Assembly: GCA_963708095.1 (NCBI GenBank)
Contig: OY970182.1
Span: forward strand, 744,001 to 808,000
Source: JAJZVS01 sp963708095
GTDB lineage: Bacteria; Pseudomonadota; Alphaproteobacteria; Acetobacterales; Acetobacteraceae
Reading direction: 5' to 3'
DNA length: 64,000 nt
The notes below the pieces were generated by a model. That model had not been told where the DNA came from. It worked only from the letters and a program-made list of their open reading frames with translations, and did no database searches. This document shows, in pieces, positions 28,889 to 37,273 of this stretch (its first letter is position 1; every line of letters begins with the position of its first letter). Made by a program: the position numbers and the translations under genes.

Positions 28889-29722
28889 TCACGCGTCGTT
28901 CCACAGCCGGCGCGCATAGAGCTCGAACCCAGCGGGGCGGGCGATGTTGCGCGCGGCGCGTTCGGGCGGCAGGTTGGGGTTCCAGGCGTTGGCGTCGAAG
29001 CGGAATCCGTTCACCGCATCGGCGGCCGGGGAGACGACGAACAGCAGCGGCGGCACCATCTCGTCCGGCTCCACCAGCCGGAGCTTCGTTCCGGCCGCCG
29101 ACCAGTCGCGCATCTCCTGCGCCATCCCCGGCGTGTTCGCCCCGGCGCCGGGGTTGACGATGTTGATCGTGAGCCCGGTGCCCGCGACCTCCTTCGCCCA
29201 CACCTCGGTCGCCATCTCCAGCGCCGCCTTGGACGGGCCGTAGGGGCCACTGCCCTTCTGGTTCATGGTGTCGAGCTTGGTGGTGACGTTGACGATCCGT
29301 CCCCAGCCGCGGGCGATCATCTCCGGCGCCACGCGGCGCGCCATGTGCTCGGCGGCGACGTAGTTCGTTTCCATCACGTTGCGGGTGATCTCGTCGGTCA
29401 GCTCGTAGAACTTGCGCGGTCCGTTCACGAAGCGCGGCGGATCGATATAGGTGAACGTCAGCCCGGCGTTGTTCACCAGGATATCGACGGCACCGAACCG
29501 CGCCCGCGCCGCCGCCACCACCCGGTCGCACTCCGCCGGCCGGCGCAGGTCGGCGAGCAGCGGCACCAGCGGCCGGCCATCGGCCAAGCGCTCCATCTCC
29601 CCCACATCCTCGGCCAGGTGGCCGACGGCGAGCACCTGATGTCCGGCGCCGAGCAGGCCGAGCGCCATCGCCCGGCCCAGCCCGCGCAATCCGCCGGTGA
29701 CGATCGCGCTGCGTGCGGTCAT
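28889..29722 (-). CDS. Short-chain dehydrogenase/reductase of the catabolic cluster
   Basis: A 277-residue SDR with the cofactor motif VTGGLRGLGRAMAL at residues 8-22, the NNAG segment (ILVNNAGLTF) and the catalytic Tyr-x3-Lys pair in GPYGPSKAALEM. It has an unusual insertion after NNAG (YIDPPRFVNGPRKFYELTDE). It sits between the hydrolase and the transport genes on the same strand, 14 bp from the binding-protein gene, so all are probably one transcript. The substrate is unknown. Confidence 0.88.
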   Translation of the reverse strand: MTARSAIVTGGLRGLGRAMALGLLGAGHQVLAVGHLAEDVGEMERLADGRPLVPLLADLRRPAECDRVVAAARARFGAVDILVNNAGLTFTYIDPPRFVNGPRKFYELTDEITRNVMETNYVAAEHMARRVAPEMIARGWGRIVNVTTKLDTMNQKGSGPYGPSKAALEMATEVWAKEVAGTGLTINIVNPGAGANTPGMAQEMRDWSAAGTKLRLVEPDEMVPPLLFVVSPAADAVNGFRFDANAWNPNLPPERAARNIARPAGFELYARRLWNDA

Positions 29723-29736
29723 CTGCGGCGCTCCCC

Positions 29737-31005
29737 TCAGGCCGTGCCGAACGGAGTGACCAGCGCGCCGGTCTTGTACTCCGCCGGGCTGAGCACCACT
29801 TCACGCGCCGGGTCCATGAACTGCTGAATGGCGTTGCCGCTCACGCCCTGGAACTGTGCCTGCAGCATCCGCTCGTGCGCCCACTCGCCGTCGGCGCCGA
29901 ACTTGATGTCGCCTACCATGGTCTTGAAGGTGGCGGCATGGATGTGTTCGGCGAGCTTGGCCTGGTCGAGCCCGACCGCGGCGACCGCCTGGGTCAGCAC
30001 CTGGCATGAGGCATAGGCGAACGGCGGCATGTAGAAGCCTAGCGGATCGACGCCGGCCTTCACCGCGAGCGGACGGTAGCGCTTCAGGAACGGCTCGACC
30101 TCGGGGAAGAACCTGGCGACCGCCGGCACATACAGCTCGTAGCTGACGACCCCGTTCAGCTCCGGCCCGAGCTCGGCCTTCAGCGAACCGATCTGCGTGC
30201 CCACCATGCTGCCGCCGAACAGCCGCGGCCGCAGCTTCAGGGAGTGCACCGAGCGGATCATGCCGACCGTATCGAGCGGGTAGGAGCCGACATAGATCAC
30301 GTCGGGGTTGGCGGCGCCGATGCCGCGCACGATCGGGTCGTAATCGACGGTCGACGGCGGATAGGTGCGGTCATAGACGATTTTCAGCCCCATCGCCTTC
30401 GCGTGTTCCCGCGCCCCGGCGACGGCGGTCTTGGAGAAGTCGGCGTCCGCGCCGACCAGCGCGATGGTCTTCACCTTTGGAATGATGGTCGCCGCCGCGT
30501 CGAAGAATCCCTTGGAGATGGCCATCTTGCCGTTCGGCCCGTACGGCATGGTCTGGAAGAAGCGCGGATAATGGAATCTGTCGTTGATGCCGAGCGAGAA
30601 CATCACCACGATCAACCGGTCGCGCTGCATCACCACCGGCATGGCGGGCGCGGTCAGGTTGGTACCGTTCGACATCAACAGGTCGACCTTGTCGATATCG
30701 AGCAGCTTGGTGTAGATCTGCGGCGCGTTCGACGGGTTGCTCTGGTCGTCATAGTAGATGAACTTGATCGGACGTCCGTGCACGCCGCCCTGCTTGTTGA
30801 AATCCGCCTCGTACATCTGCAGGCTCAGCAGGATGGCGCGGCCCGAGACCGCCAGCGGGCCGGTCAGCGATAAACTCAGGCCGACCGTGATGGGCCTGCC
30901 TGCCGCGCGCGCCGGAATGCTCCCCGCACCAAGCGCCCCCATGCCCAGCGCGCCCATGCCGAGCGCGCCGGCAACCGCGGTCCGCCGTCCGATTTCGGTG
31001 TTCAT
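29737..31005 (-). CDS. ABC transporter substrate-binding protein (branched-chain amino acid type)
   Basis: A 422-residue periplasmic binding protein of the LivJ/HAAT family. The start at 31005 has GGAGG upstream and gives an N-terminus with a twin-arginine pair (GRRTAVAG) and a hydrophobic, Gly/Ala/Met-rich stretch (GALGMGALGMGALGAG) ending at a cleavage site like ARAAG. The mature part begins PITVGLSLSLTGPLAVSGRAIL. This family binds amino acids, amides, urea or aromatic acids; here aromatic or organic acids fit the context. The start overlaps the livM-type stop by four bases (ATGA). The signal peptide may route through Tat. Confidence 0.9.
   Translation of the reverse strand: MNTEIGRRTAVAGALGMGALGMGALGAGSIPARAAGRPITVGLSLSLTGPLAVSGRAILLSLQMYEADFNKQGGVHGRPIKFIYYDDQSNPSNAPQIYTKLLDIDKVDLLMSNGTNLTAPAMPVVMQRDRLIVVMFSLGINDRFHYPRFFQTMPYGPNGKMAISKGFFDAAATIIPKVKTIALVGADADFSKTAVAGAREHAKAMGLKIVYDRTYPPSTVDYDPIVRGIGAANPDVIYVGSYPLDTVGMIRSVHSLKLRPRLFGGSMVGTQIGSLKAELGPELNGVVSYELYVPAVARFFPEVEPFLKRYRPLAVKAGVDPLGFYMPPFAYASCQVLTQAVAAVGLDQAKLAEHIHAATFKTMVGDIKFGADGEWAHERMLQAQFQGVSGNAIQQFMDPAREVVLSPAEYKTGALVTPFGTA
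30932..30976. repeat. 15-bp repeats encoding the signal-peptide core
   Basis: Three copies of a 15-bp unit beginning AGCGC run through the hydrophobic part of the binding-protein signal peptide, giving the repeated ALGMG blocks. Copy number would alter signal-peptide length in frame. Confidence 0.8.
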
Positions 31006-31982
31006 GCGAGTTTCCTCCGTGTTTGTTTGTCGCGTCGCGACCGGGACCGTCCTCCGGTCAGGCCGCGCACCAATCCCACGATCCCCTTCGGCGCCAGGCT
31101 GACGAACCCCACCAGCAGCAGCCCCACCACCATCATGTTGGCACCCGACGAGATCGTCACCATCGCCGTCTGCTGCGCCGTGTCGAGCAACACCGCTCCC
31201 ACCACCGGCCCGGCCCAGCTTGCCGTGCCGCCGACCAGCGCCATGGCGATCGTGTTCACCGGATAGGACAGCGCAAACCCCGATGACGGATCGATATAGG
31301 CGGTGTAGTACGGCAACGGTGCGCCGGCCATGCCCATCAGCGCGCCGCTGATCACGGTCATCGCCAGCTTCAGCCGGAAGGTCGGCACGCCCAGCGCCTC
31401 CGCCGCGCCCTCGTCGTCGCGGATCGCCGCCAGGCCGTCGCCGATCCGGGACCGCTCGATCGTGCGCGCCAGGCCGACCGCAAGCCCGGCCAGGATCAAC
31501 ATGACCAGGAACAGGTATTCGACGTAACTGCCGCCAAGCGGTCCGACCCGCGGCGGGATGACGTACGCTCCGGAGGAGCCGCCGACATAATCCCAATTGG
31601 TGATCGCCGCCTGCGCCACCACCGCCAGCGCCAAGGTGCAAATGGAAAAGAACACGCCGCGAAGCCGCAGCGTCATCACACCCATCAACACACCCACCAG
31701 ACCCGACACCACGCCACCGGCCAGGATCATGACCGGGACCGGCAACGGAACCAGCTTGCCAAGCACCACGCTGGTATAAGCGCCCAGGGCGAAGAAGGCC
31801 GCAGTACCGAAATTCACGTAGCCCGCATAGCCGCCCAGGATGTTCCAGGCAGACGCAAGAACGATGTACTGCAATACTCCATAGCCGGCAAAGAACACAT
31901 ATTGGTTGGTTACCAGGCGCGTCGCCACCGCGACCAGCACGACCACGGCAACCAATCCGGCCCAGAAACGTCCGGTGCTCAT
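31002..31982 (-). CDS. ABC transporter permease, LivM type
   Basis: A 326-residue inner-membrane permease. Several hydrophobic helices are visible, with the conserved NILGGYAGYVNFGTAAFFALGA and the EAA-like cytoplasmic loop AIRDDEGAAEALGV typical of LivM. The start at 31982 (MSTGRFWAGL) is chosen because the open frame upstream reads through a hairpin and is not conserved. Its stop overlaps the binding-protein start. It pairs with the LivH-type permease upstream; the ATPases are not in the window. Confidence 0.9.
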   Translation of the reverse strand: MSTGRFWAGLVAVVVLVAVATRLVTNQYVFFAGYGVLQYIVLASAWNILGGYAGYVNFGTAAFFALGAYTSVVLGKLVPLPVPVMILAGGVVSGLVGVLMGVMTLRLRGVFFSICTLALAVVAQAAITNWDYVGGSSGAYVIPPRVGPLGGSYVEYLFLVMLILAGLAVGLARTIERSRIGDGLAAIRDDEGAAEALGVPTFRLKLAMTVISGALMGMAGAPLPYYTAYIDPSSGFALSYPVNTIAMALVGGTASWAGPVVGAVLLDTAQQTAMVTISSGANMMVVGLLLVGFVSLAPKGIVGLVRGLTGGRSRSRRDKQTRRKLA

Positions 31983-32002
31983 GACCGGCCCGAAGCTCGA
32001 TG

Positions 32003-32052
32003 GTCCGCAAGCAAGGCCAGCGGGCAGAATCCCCCTGGTCTTGCTTGCGGAC
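32003..32052. repeat. 18-bp stem-loop between livH- and livM-type genes
   Basis: GTCCGCAAGCAAGGCCAG and CTGGTCTTGCTTGCGGAC pair over 18 bases with one mismatch around a 14-base loop. It sits in the middle of the operon, where it could set the ratio of downstream expression or stabilise the transcript. Its core (AAGCAAGGCC...CCCCCTGG) recurs in the hairpin at 35037-35108. Confidence 0.75.
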
Positions 32053-32070
32053 GCCCGATGCGTTCGGCGA

Positions 32071-32952
32071 TCACAGGCTGCGTCCGAGCAGGCCGCCGCC
32101 GCGGAGGGCGAGGGTAGGGAGCAGCAGGCCAAACGAGATGGCGGGGGCCCAGGAGGGGTTGTAGAAGGTGGCGACGATGCTTTCCGCGATGCCGATCAGC
32201 AGGGCTGCGGCGAGCATGCCGCCGAAGCTGTCCATGCCGCCGAGCACGACGATGGCGAAGGCGCGGCCGATGTAGTCTTCGCCGAGGGACGGGTCGACGG
32301 GTTGGATGATGATCAGCAGCGATCCGGCGATGGCGGCGCTGGCCATGGCGATGCCGGAGGCCATCATTTTGATTCGGTATGGGCTGATGCCCATCAGTTG
32401 CAGCGCGAGGCGGTCCTGCGAGACGGCGCGCACGGCGCGGCCGAGAAAGGTGCGGCCGAGGAACAGGTGCAGTCCGCCGATCAGCACCAGGGCGACGACG
32501 AAGGCAACCAGCATGCGGGCCGGCAGGTCGATCCCGAGGATGGTGAAGGTGGTGCCGCCGTAGCCGGTGTGCACCGAGCGGTAGTCGGCGCCGAACGCCA
32601 TGACCAGACCGACTTCGGTGATGAACAGGATGCCGAAGAAGAACGCGAGGCCTTGGAGGGAGGTCTGGCCGTGGCGTTCGAACAGCGCGTGGTAGGCCTG
32701 GTACAGCCCCACGCCGAGCAGGAAGAACGCGGGGGCGGCGATCACGCCCGCGAGCAGCGGATCGATTCCGAAATAGCTGTTGAGCAGCCAGACGGCGAAG
32801 GCGCCGAGGATGACGAAGGCGGGGTGGGCCAGGTTGGGGATGTCGAGCATGCCAAAGGCGATCTCGATCCCGACCGCGACTGCGGCGTAGAAGCCGCCGA
32901 GCAGCAGCCCCGCGACCGCCGCGTTGGCGAGAAGATTGGCGAAGGGACCCAT
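32071..32952 (-). CDS. ABC transporter permease, LivH type
   Basis: A 293-residue permease with about eight membrane helices and the LivH hallmark GGFYAAVAVGIEIAFGMLDI near the N-terminus; the cytoplasmic loop RAVSQDRLALQLMGI follows. It leads the transport operon on the minus strand, in front of the LivM-type permease and binding protein, and is divergent from a flavin oxidoreductase with 144 bp between the starts. That shared region is the likely control point of the cluster. The LivG/LivF ATPases are missing nearby. Confidence 0.9.
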   Translation of the reverse strand: MGPFANLLANAAVAGLLLGGFYAAVAVGIEIAFGMLDIPNLAHPAFVILGAFAVWLLNSYFGIDPLLAGVIAAPAFFLLGVGLYQAYHALFERHGQTSLQGLAFFFGILFITEVGLVMAFGADYRSVHTGYGGTTFTILGIDLPARMLVAFVVALVLIGGLHLFLGRTFLGRAVRAVSQDRLALQLMGISPYRIKMMASGIAMASAAIAGSLLIIIQPVDPSLGEDYIGRAFAIVVLGGMDSFGGMLAAALLIGIAESIVATFYNPSWAPAISFGLLLPTLALRGGGLLGRSL

Positions 32953-33096
32953 GGCTTGCCGACGTTTCCAGACGTTTCTGTCGCCAGTGTCGCCGCTTGC
33001 GGCCGGTCTGGCAAGCGCGCGGCTTGACCGCGGCGCCCGTGGCGGCTCATGATCGGCGACAACTCAACCAACAGGATCGTCCTCGGAGGCCGAAAA

Positions 33097-34098
33097 ATGC
33101 GGTTCGGATTATTCGGCGGCGCGCGCACCAAGCGCATGGCGGGACCGGCGGTGGGCTATGGCGACAGCCACGGCTACCGGGACTTCATCGATTATGTGAT
33201 CGAGGCGGAGCGTCTCGGCCTCGACAGCGTCTTCCTGGTCGAACACCATTTCACCGGCCAGGGCCAGGTGTCCGCATCCATGAGCCTGCTTGCCTACCTG
33301 GCGGCGCGCACCACGCGCATCCGGCTCGGCACCGCGGTCGTTGTGCTGCCGTGGCACAATCCGGTGCTGGTGGCCGAACAGGCGGCGACGCTCGATCTGC
33401 TTTCCGGCGGTCGGCTCGATCTCGGCGTCGGCAAGGGCTATCGCGCCGCCGAGTTCGCCGGCTTCTGCGTCCCGCAGGAGGAAGCGACCGAGCGCTTCGA
33501 TGAAGCGGTGGAAGTCATTCGCAAGGCCTGGACCAGTGAGGGGCGGTTCTCCCACCACGGCAAGCGCTGGCATTACGAGAATATCGTGGTGGAACCGGAA
33601 CCGATCCAGGTGCCGCATCCGCCGCTGTGGCTGGCCGCCGGCAGTCCGGATTCGATCCGTCGTGCGGCGCGGGAGGGCTACAACCTGCTGCTCGACCAGC
33701 TCGGCTCGATCGGCATCACCATCGAACGCGTCAAGATCTTCCGTGAAGAATGCGCGAAGATCGGCCGCCCGTACGATCCGGCGATGGTCGGCACCACCCG
33801 CGCGTTGCAGCTCGTGCACACCGACGAGGAGCGGGAGGCGGCCTATGCGACCCGTGCCCAGGTGCTGAACACGATCGGCGACCTGCGCCGCGGCGAGCTG
33901 GCGCCGGACGACGTGCGTCACGACGACGCGCCGCTGCTCGGCACGCCGGAGGAGGTCATCGCCAAGCTGGAACGGCTGCGCGACGGCGGGGTGGAAAACA
34001 TCCTGCTGGTAGATCCGCGCGCTTCGATCACCAACCTCCGTGCCTTCGCCGCCGAGGTGATGACATCGTTTCAACCGGAACGAGCCGCGGCGGAATAG
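33097..34098 (+). CDS. Luciferase-like flavin-dependent monooxygenase
   Basis: A 333-residue LLM-class (F420/FMN bacterial luciferase-like) oxidoreductase. The start at 33097 has GGAGG 7 bp upstream and gives MRFGLFGGARTKRMAG; an upstream in-frame ATG at 33049 lacks a site. Conserved blocks are DSVFLVEHHFTGQGQVSASM, TRIRLGTAVVVLPWHNPVLV, LDLLSGGRLDLGVGKGY and PPLWLAAGSPDSIRRAAREG. Such enzymes hydroxylate or cleave small organics with reduced FMN. Being followed 24 bp later by an intradiol dioxygenase, it may make the dihydroxy- or trihydroxybenzene substrate. Confidence 0.9.
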   Translation: MRFGLFGGARTKRMAGPAVGYGDSHGYRDFIDYVIEAERLGLDSVFLVEHHFTGQGQVSASMSLLAYLAARTTRIRLGTAVVVLPWHNPVLVAEQAATLDLLSGGRLDLGVGKGYRAAEFAGFCVPQEEATERFDEAVEVIRKAWTSEGRFSHHGKRWHYENIVVEPEPIQVPHPPLWLAAGSPDSIRRAAREGYNLLLDQLGSIGITIERVKIFREECAKIGRPYDPAMVGTTRALQLVHTDEEREAAYATRAQVLNTIGDLRRGELAPDDVRHDDAPLLGTPEEVIAKLERLRDGGVENILLVDPRASITNLRAFAAEVMTSFQPERAAAE

Positions 34099-34121
34099 CC
34101 CGCCGCGCGGGAGGAACCACC

Positions 34122-35024
34122 ATGCAGGACCTCACCACCAAGACCGTCACCGACGCCGTGCTCGACCAGATGGCGACGACCAGGGACGCCCGTCTGCGCG
34201 AGGTCATGGCGAGCCTGGTGCGGCACATGCACGACTTCGCCCGCGACGTGCGGCTCACGCCCGATGAGTGGCTGACCGCGATCGGGTTTCTCACCAAGGT
34301 CGGCCAGGCCTGCACGCCGGCACGGCAGGAGTTCATCCTGCTCTCCGACGTGCTCGGCCTGTCGGCGCTGGTGAACCTGATGCACGACCGCGAAGCCACC
34401 GAGCTTGGCACGACGTCGAGCCTGCTCGGCCCGTTCTACCGCGACGATGCGCCGGAAGTGCCGATCGGCGGCAGCATCATTGCCGACGCGAAGCGGGCGG
34501 AGTTGCTGCTGTACGGCCGGGTTGCCGACGCCGACGGGCGCGGCATCCCCGGTGCGTTCATCCAGCTCTGGCAGACCAATGCCGAGGGCTGGTACGACCT
34601 GCAGGTGGATGGCGGCGCCAATATGGACATGCGCGGCAACGTGCATTGCGACGCCGAGGGCCGGTTCCACGTACGCACCGTCCGTCCGCTCGGCTACACC
34701 ATCCCGATGGACGGCCCGGTGGGCGACCTCGTCAATCGGCAGGGGCGGCACGGCTGCCGTCCGGCGCACGTGCACTTCCTGATCGGCGCGCCCGGCTACC
34801 GGGAACTGGTGACGGCACTCTACTTCAGCGACGACCCGCATATCGACAGCGATACGGTGTTTGGGGTATCCGCCCCGCTGGTGATCGCTCCGGTTGCAAA
34901 CGACCCGGACGCCCCGGTCAAAGGCATGCCCTCGGTCCGCTACGACTTCACCTTGGCGCGCGCCACCGGCACCGGCAGCAACCGGGTCGGTGCTGATCCG
35001 AAGCATATCCTGGCGGCGGAATAA
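34122..35024 (+). CDS. Intradiol ring-cleavage dioxygenase, hydroxyquinol/catechol type
   Basis: A 300-residue Fe(III) intradiol dioxygenase that opens an aromatic diol between its hydroxyls. The four iron ligands can be read: Tyr in AEGWYDLQ, Tyr in PLGYTIPMDGP, and two His in RPAHVHF. The N-terminal dimerisation helices and the LGPFYRDDAPEVP segment match hydroxyquinol 1,2-dioxygenases more than protocatechuate enzymes. GGGAGGA precedes the ATG. It follows the flavin monooxygenase in the same operon. The dienelactone hydrolase further on would suit chlorinated or maleylacetate routes but is not linked. Confidence 0.9.
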   Translation: MQDLTTKTVTDAVLDQMATTRDARLREVMASLVRHMHDFARDVRLTPDEWLTAIGFLTKVGQACTPARQEFILLSDVLGLSALVNLMHDREATELGTTSSLLGPFYRDDAPEVPIGGSIIADAKRAELLLYGRVADADGRGIPGAFIQLWQTNAEGWYDLQVDGGANMDMRGNVHCDAEGRFHVRTVRPLGYTIPMDGPVGDLVNRQGRHGCRPAHVHFLIGAPGYRELVTALYFSDDPHIDSDTVFGVSAPLVIAPVANDPDAPVKGMPSVRYDFTLARATGTGSNRVGADPKHILAAE

Positions 35025-35036
35025 CTCAGGCGCCCG

Positions 35037-35108
35037 AACGCTTCGAACCCGTGTAAGCAAGGCCGGGGCGCTGTCCCCCTGGCCTGGCTTACGCGGGTTC
35101 GAAGCGTT
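35037..35108. terminator. Long hairpin, likely two-way terminator
   Basis: AACGCTTCGAACCCG and its complement CGGGTTCGAAGCGTT close a 72-bp hairpin with a second inner stem (TAAGCAAGGCC... GGCCTGGCTTA). It lies between the dioxygenase stop and the convergent FUSC stop and includes the last codons of FUSC. There is no T-run. The core is shared with the hairpin at 32003-32052. Confidence 0.6.
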
Positions 35109-37179
35109 GTTCGGACGTGCCGTGGATCAACGCGATTTGGCGGGCGATGCGGCGGAGGGCGGCGGCGGTGCTGCCGTCTGTTGGGGTCGCCGGGGGCGGG
35201 GTGGGGGTGGTGCCGATCGGGGCGGCGAGGTTGGCGGCGATCCATGCGCGCCAAGCCTGCACGTGTTCTGGTTGAAGTGTGGCTGCGTCGGGGTCGTGTT
35301 GCAGGGCGAGCAGGCGGCCGGCCATGCGGCGCAGGGCGGCGTCGATCGCGAGGGCGGGTTCGAAGCGTGCGAAGCTGGCGCGGCGCGGTTCCAGCAGGGC
35401 CCGCGACAGCGAGGCTTCCAGGTTGTTGCTGGCGAGACCGGCGGCGCGCCGCGCGTTCTCGACGTCCGGCCACGCCGCGGTGTCGAGAACGCGCGCGTCG
35501 GCGAGGGCGGCGAGCAGGGTTTCGGCGTAGCGCGCGTGTGCGGCGATGGCGGCGCGGACTTCGCCTTCGACGCGTGCCGGCTCGAAGCTCGGCCACAGCA
35601 CGAAGCAGGAGGCAACCGCGAGCAGTCCGCCCGCCACCGTGTAGAGTGCGCGCATCAGCGCGATGGTGGTCTGGCTGGTTCCCGGCAGATCGAATTCCAC
35701 CAGCAGAACGATCATCGGCGTCAGGGTCGTGATGTACAGCGCATAACTCACGGTACGCAACGACAGGCTGACCATCGCGAGCGGGAACAGCGCGGCGGCC
35801 ATCGCCAGCGGCCCGTGCAGCACGAAGGCGAGTGCCGCGGCCACCAGGCCGCCGGCGACGGTGCCGCCGATCCGTTCCAGCGCGCGCAGCCAGGTCAGCC
35901 CGAAATAGGGCTGCATGGTGAGCACGAGGGTGATGGTGAGCCAGTGCCCGTAGGGGGTCGGGTGCGCCAGGGTGAAGCCGAGCGCCGGCACCGCGGCCAG
36001 TGCCGCGCGCAGCGCGTGGCGCAGCGGCAGCGAGTCGCGATCGAGATTGGCGCGCACGGTGTCGCGTGCGCGCCGCCACCACGCTACCCCGGGCGTGGCC
36101 CGGTCCGCCGGTGCGATGGGTGCGCCGGCGGGGGTGGCGAGCGTGAGCGCGACGCGCAGACGTTCGGCGATGGCAGCGAACAGCACGCGGACCCGGTCGT
36201 CGCGCGGCAGCGACGCGAGGCCGCGTTCCATCTCGTCCAGGCTGCCGGCGAGGCGAGCGGAGCGCAGGAACCGATCGGTTTCGATCGCGGTGGCGAGGGT
36301 GCGCAGCACGGGCCGCAGGCGACGCAGCGCCTGGGCGGCGGCGGCGCGGGGCAGGGGATCCGTCTCCTGCTCCAGGCTGTCGGAGAGCGCGATCAGCGCG
36401 CCAAACGCCTGGTCGGCGGCTTCCAGGCGGATCAGCGTCTCGGTGCCGCGGCGGCTGACCGGGCCGCGGGCGCGCAGGGTGCCAAGTACGATCGTGCGCG
36501 CGGCCTCGATCGCCTCGCGCGCGGCGCGGCGGAAGGTGCGGGCGTGGGCGGCCCAGCGCGCTTCCTCGGCGCGGGGGGATGCCGTGGCGGCGGTGAGCAG
36601 CGCGTGCAGGTCGTCGGCGAGGCTGCCCAGCGCGCGGTAGGCGCTCGCGAGCGCCCGGCGGGCGGGGCCGTACGGGTGGATGCGCCAGATCACCAAGGTC
36701 AGCAGGCTTGCCCAGAGCCCGCCGGCCAGGAACAGGCCCGCAACGGCGGCGGCAGTGCCGGGCGCGAGCGGCTGGTCGAGCCCGATCACCACCATGACGG
36801 CGATCAGGTTGCCCATCTGCAGCCCGGCCTGGCCGAAGACGCGGGCGAAGCTGCAGGCGAAGATGGCCAGTGCCGCGAGCGGCAGCGCGATCGCGATACC
36901 GCCGGTCCGCGCCAGGCCGAAGCCGCCCGCCGCCGCGGCGCCGAGCACCGCGAAACCGAGCAGCGGCCCGAGCCGCGCGCGCAGTGGGCCGCCGGGATCG
37001 CACAGGCAGGTGAGCAGCGCGCCGAGGGCGGCGATCACGGCCAACGGCTGGTGCAGCAGGGTTCCGACGGCGACGATCACCGCAACCGAGAGCGCCGCGC
37101 GCAGTCCCTCGGCGAGGCTGACCGCGCGCGGGTCGAAGCGCAGCGGCAGGCGGGAGAGGTCGGCGGGTGCGCGGGGCAT
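35089..37179 (-). CDS. FUSC-family inner-membrane protein, aromatic acid exporter-like
   Basis: A 696-residue membrane protein with two hydrophobic blocks: residues about 25-150 (SVAVIVAVGTLLHQPLAVIA onward) and about 385-520 (HALRAALAAVPALGFTLAHP onward), each followed by a soluble helical part. This duplicated layout is the FUSC domain plan of AaeB and YccC, which export hydroxylated aromatic acids. The C-terminal part contains SFEPARVEGEVRAAIAAHAR. It sits next to the aromatic dioxygenase and may relieve aromatic-acid stress; no AaeA partner is present. The gene ends in the hairpin at 35037-35108. Confidence 0.85.
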   Translation of the reverse strand: MPRAPADLSRLPLRFDPRAVSLAEGLRAALSVAVIVAVGTLLHQPLAVIAALGALLTCLCDPGGPLRARLGPLLGFAVLGAAAAGGFGLARTGGIAIALPLAALAIFACSFARVFGQAGLQMGNLIAVMVVIGLDQPLAPGTAAAVAGLFLAGGLWASLLTLVIWRIHPYGPARRALASAYRALGSLADDLHALLTAATASPRAEEARWAAHARTFRRAAREAIEAARTIVLGTLRARGPVSRRGTETLIRLEAADQAFGALIALSDSLEQETDPLPRAAAAQALRRLRPVLRTLATAIETDRFLRSARLAGSLDEMERGLASLPRDDRVRVLFAAIAERLRVALTLATPAGAPIAPADRATPGVAWWRRARDTVRANLDRDSLPLRHALRAALAAVPALGFTLAHPTPYGHWLTITLVLTMQPYFGLTWLRALERIGGTVAGGLVAAALAFVLHGPLAMAAALFPLAMVSLSLRTVSYALYITTLTPMIVLLVEFDLPGTSQTTIALMRALYTVAGGLLAVASCFVLWPSFEPARVEGEVRAAIAAHARYAETLLAALADARVLDTAAWPDVENARRAAGLASNNLEASLSRALLEPRRASFARFEPALAIDAALRRMAGRLLALQHDPDAATLQPEHVQAWRAWIAANLAAPIGTTPTPPPATPTDGSTAAALRRIARQIALIHGTSEQRFEPA

Positions 37180-37273
37180 CGGCGCTACCGGCGCGCGGGT
37201 GATCGCGCCCGGGGCGCCGCGATCAGTGCCCGCCGGAGACGCAGACGATTCGTTCCGGCATTCTCCGTTTCGT

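Noticed and set aside
31983..32132. An upstream extension of the LivM-type permease
   Set aside because: It would read through an 18-bp hairpin and overlap the LivH-type gene; only from 31982 does the permease pattern begin.
35094..35108. GGGTTCGAA as the T-arm of a tRNA
   Set aside because: No cloverleaf can be built around it; it is one arm of the hairpin at 35037-35108.
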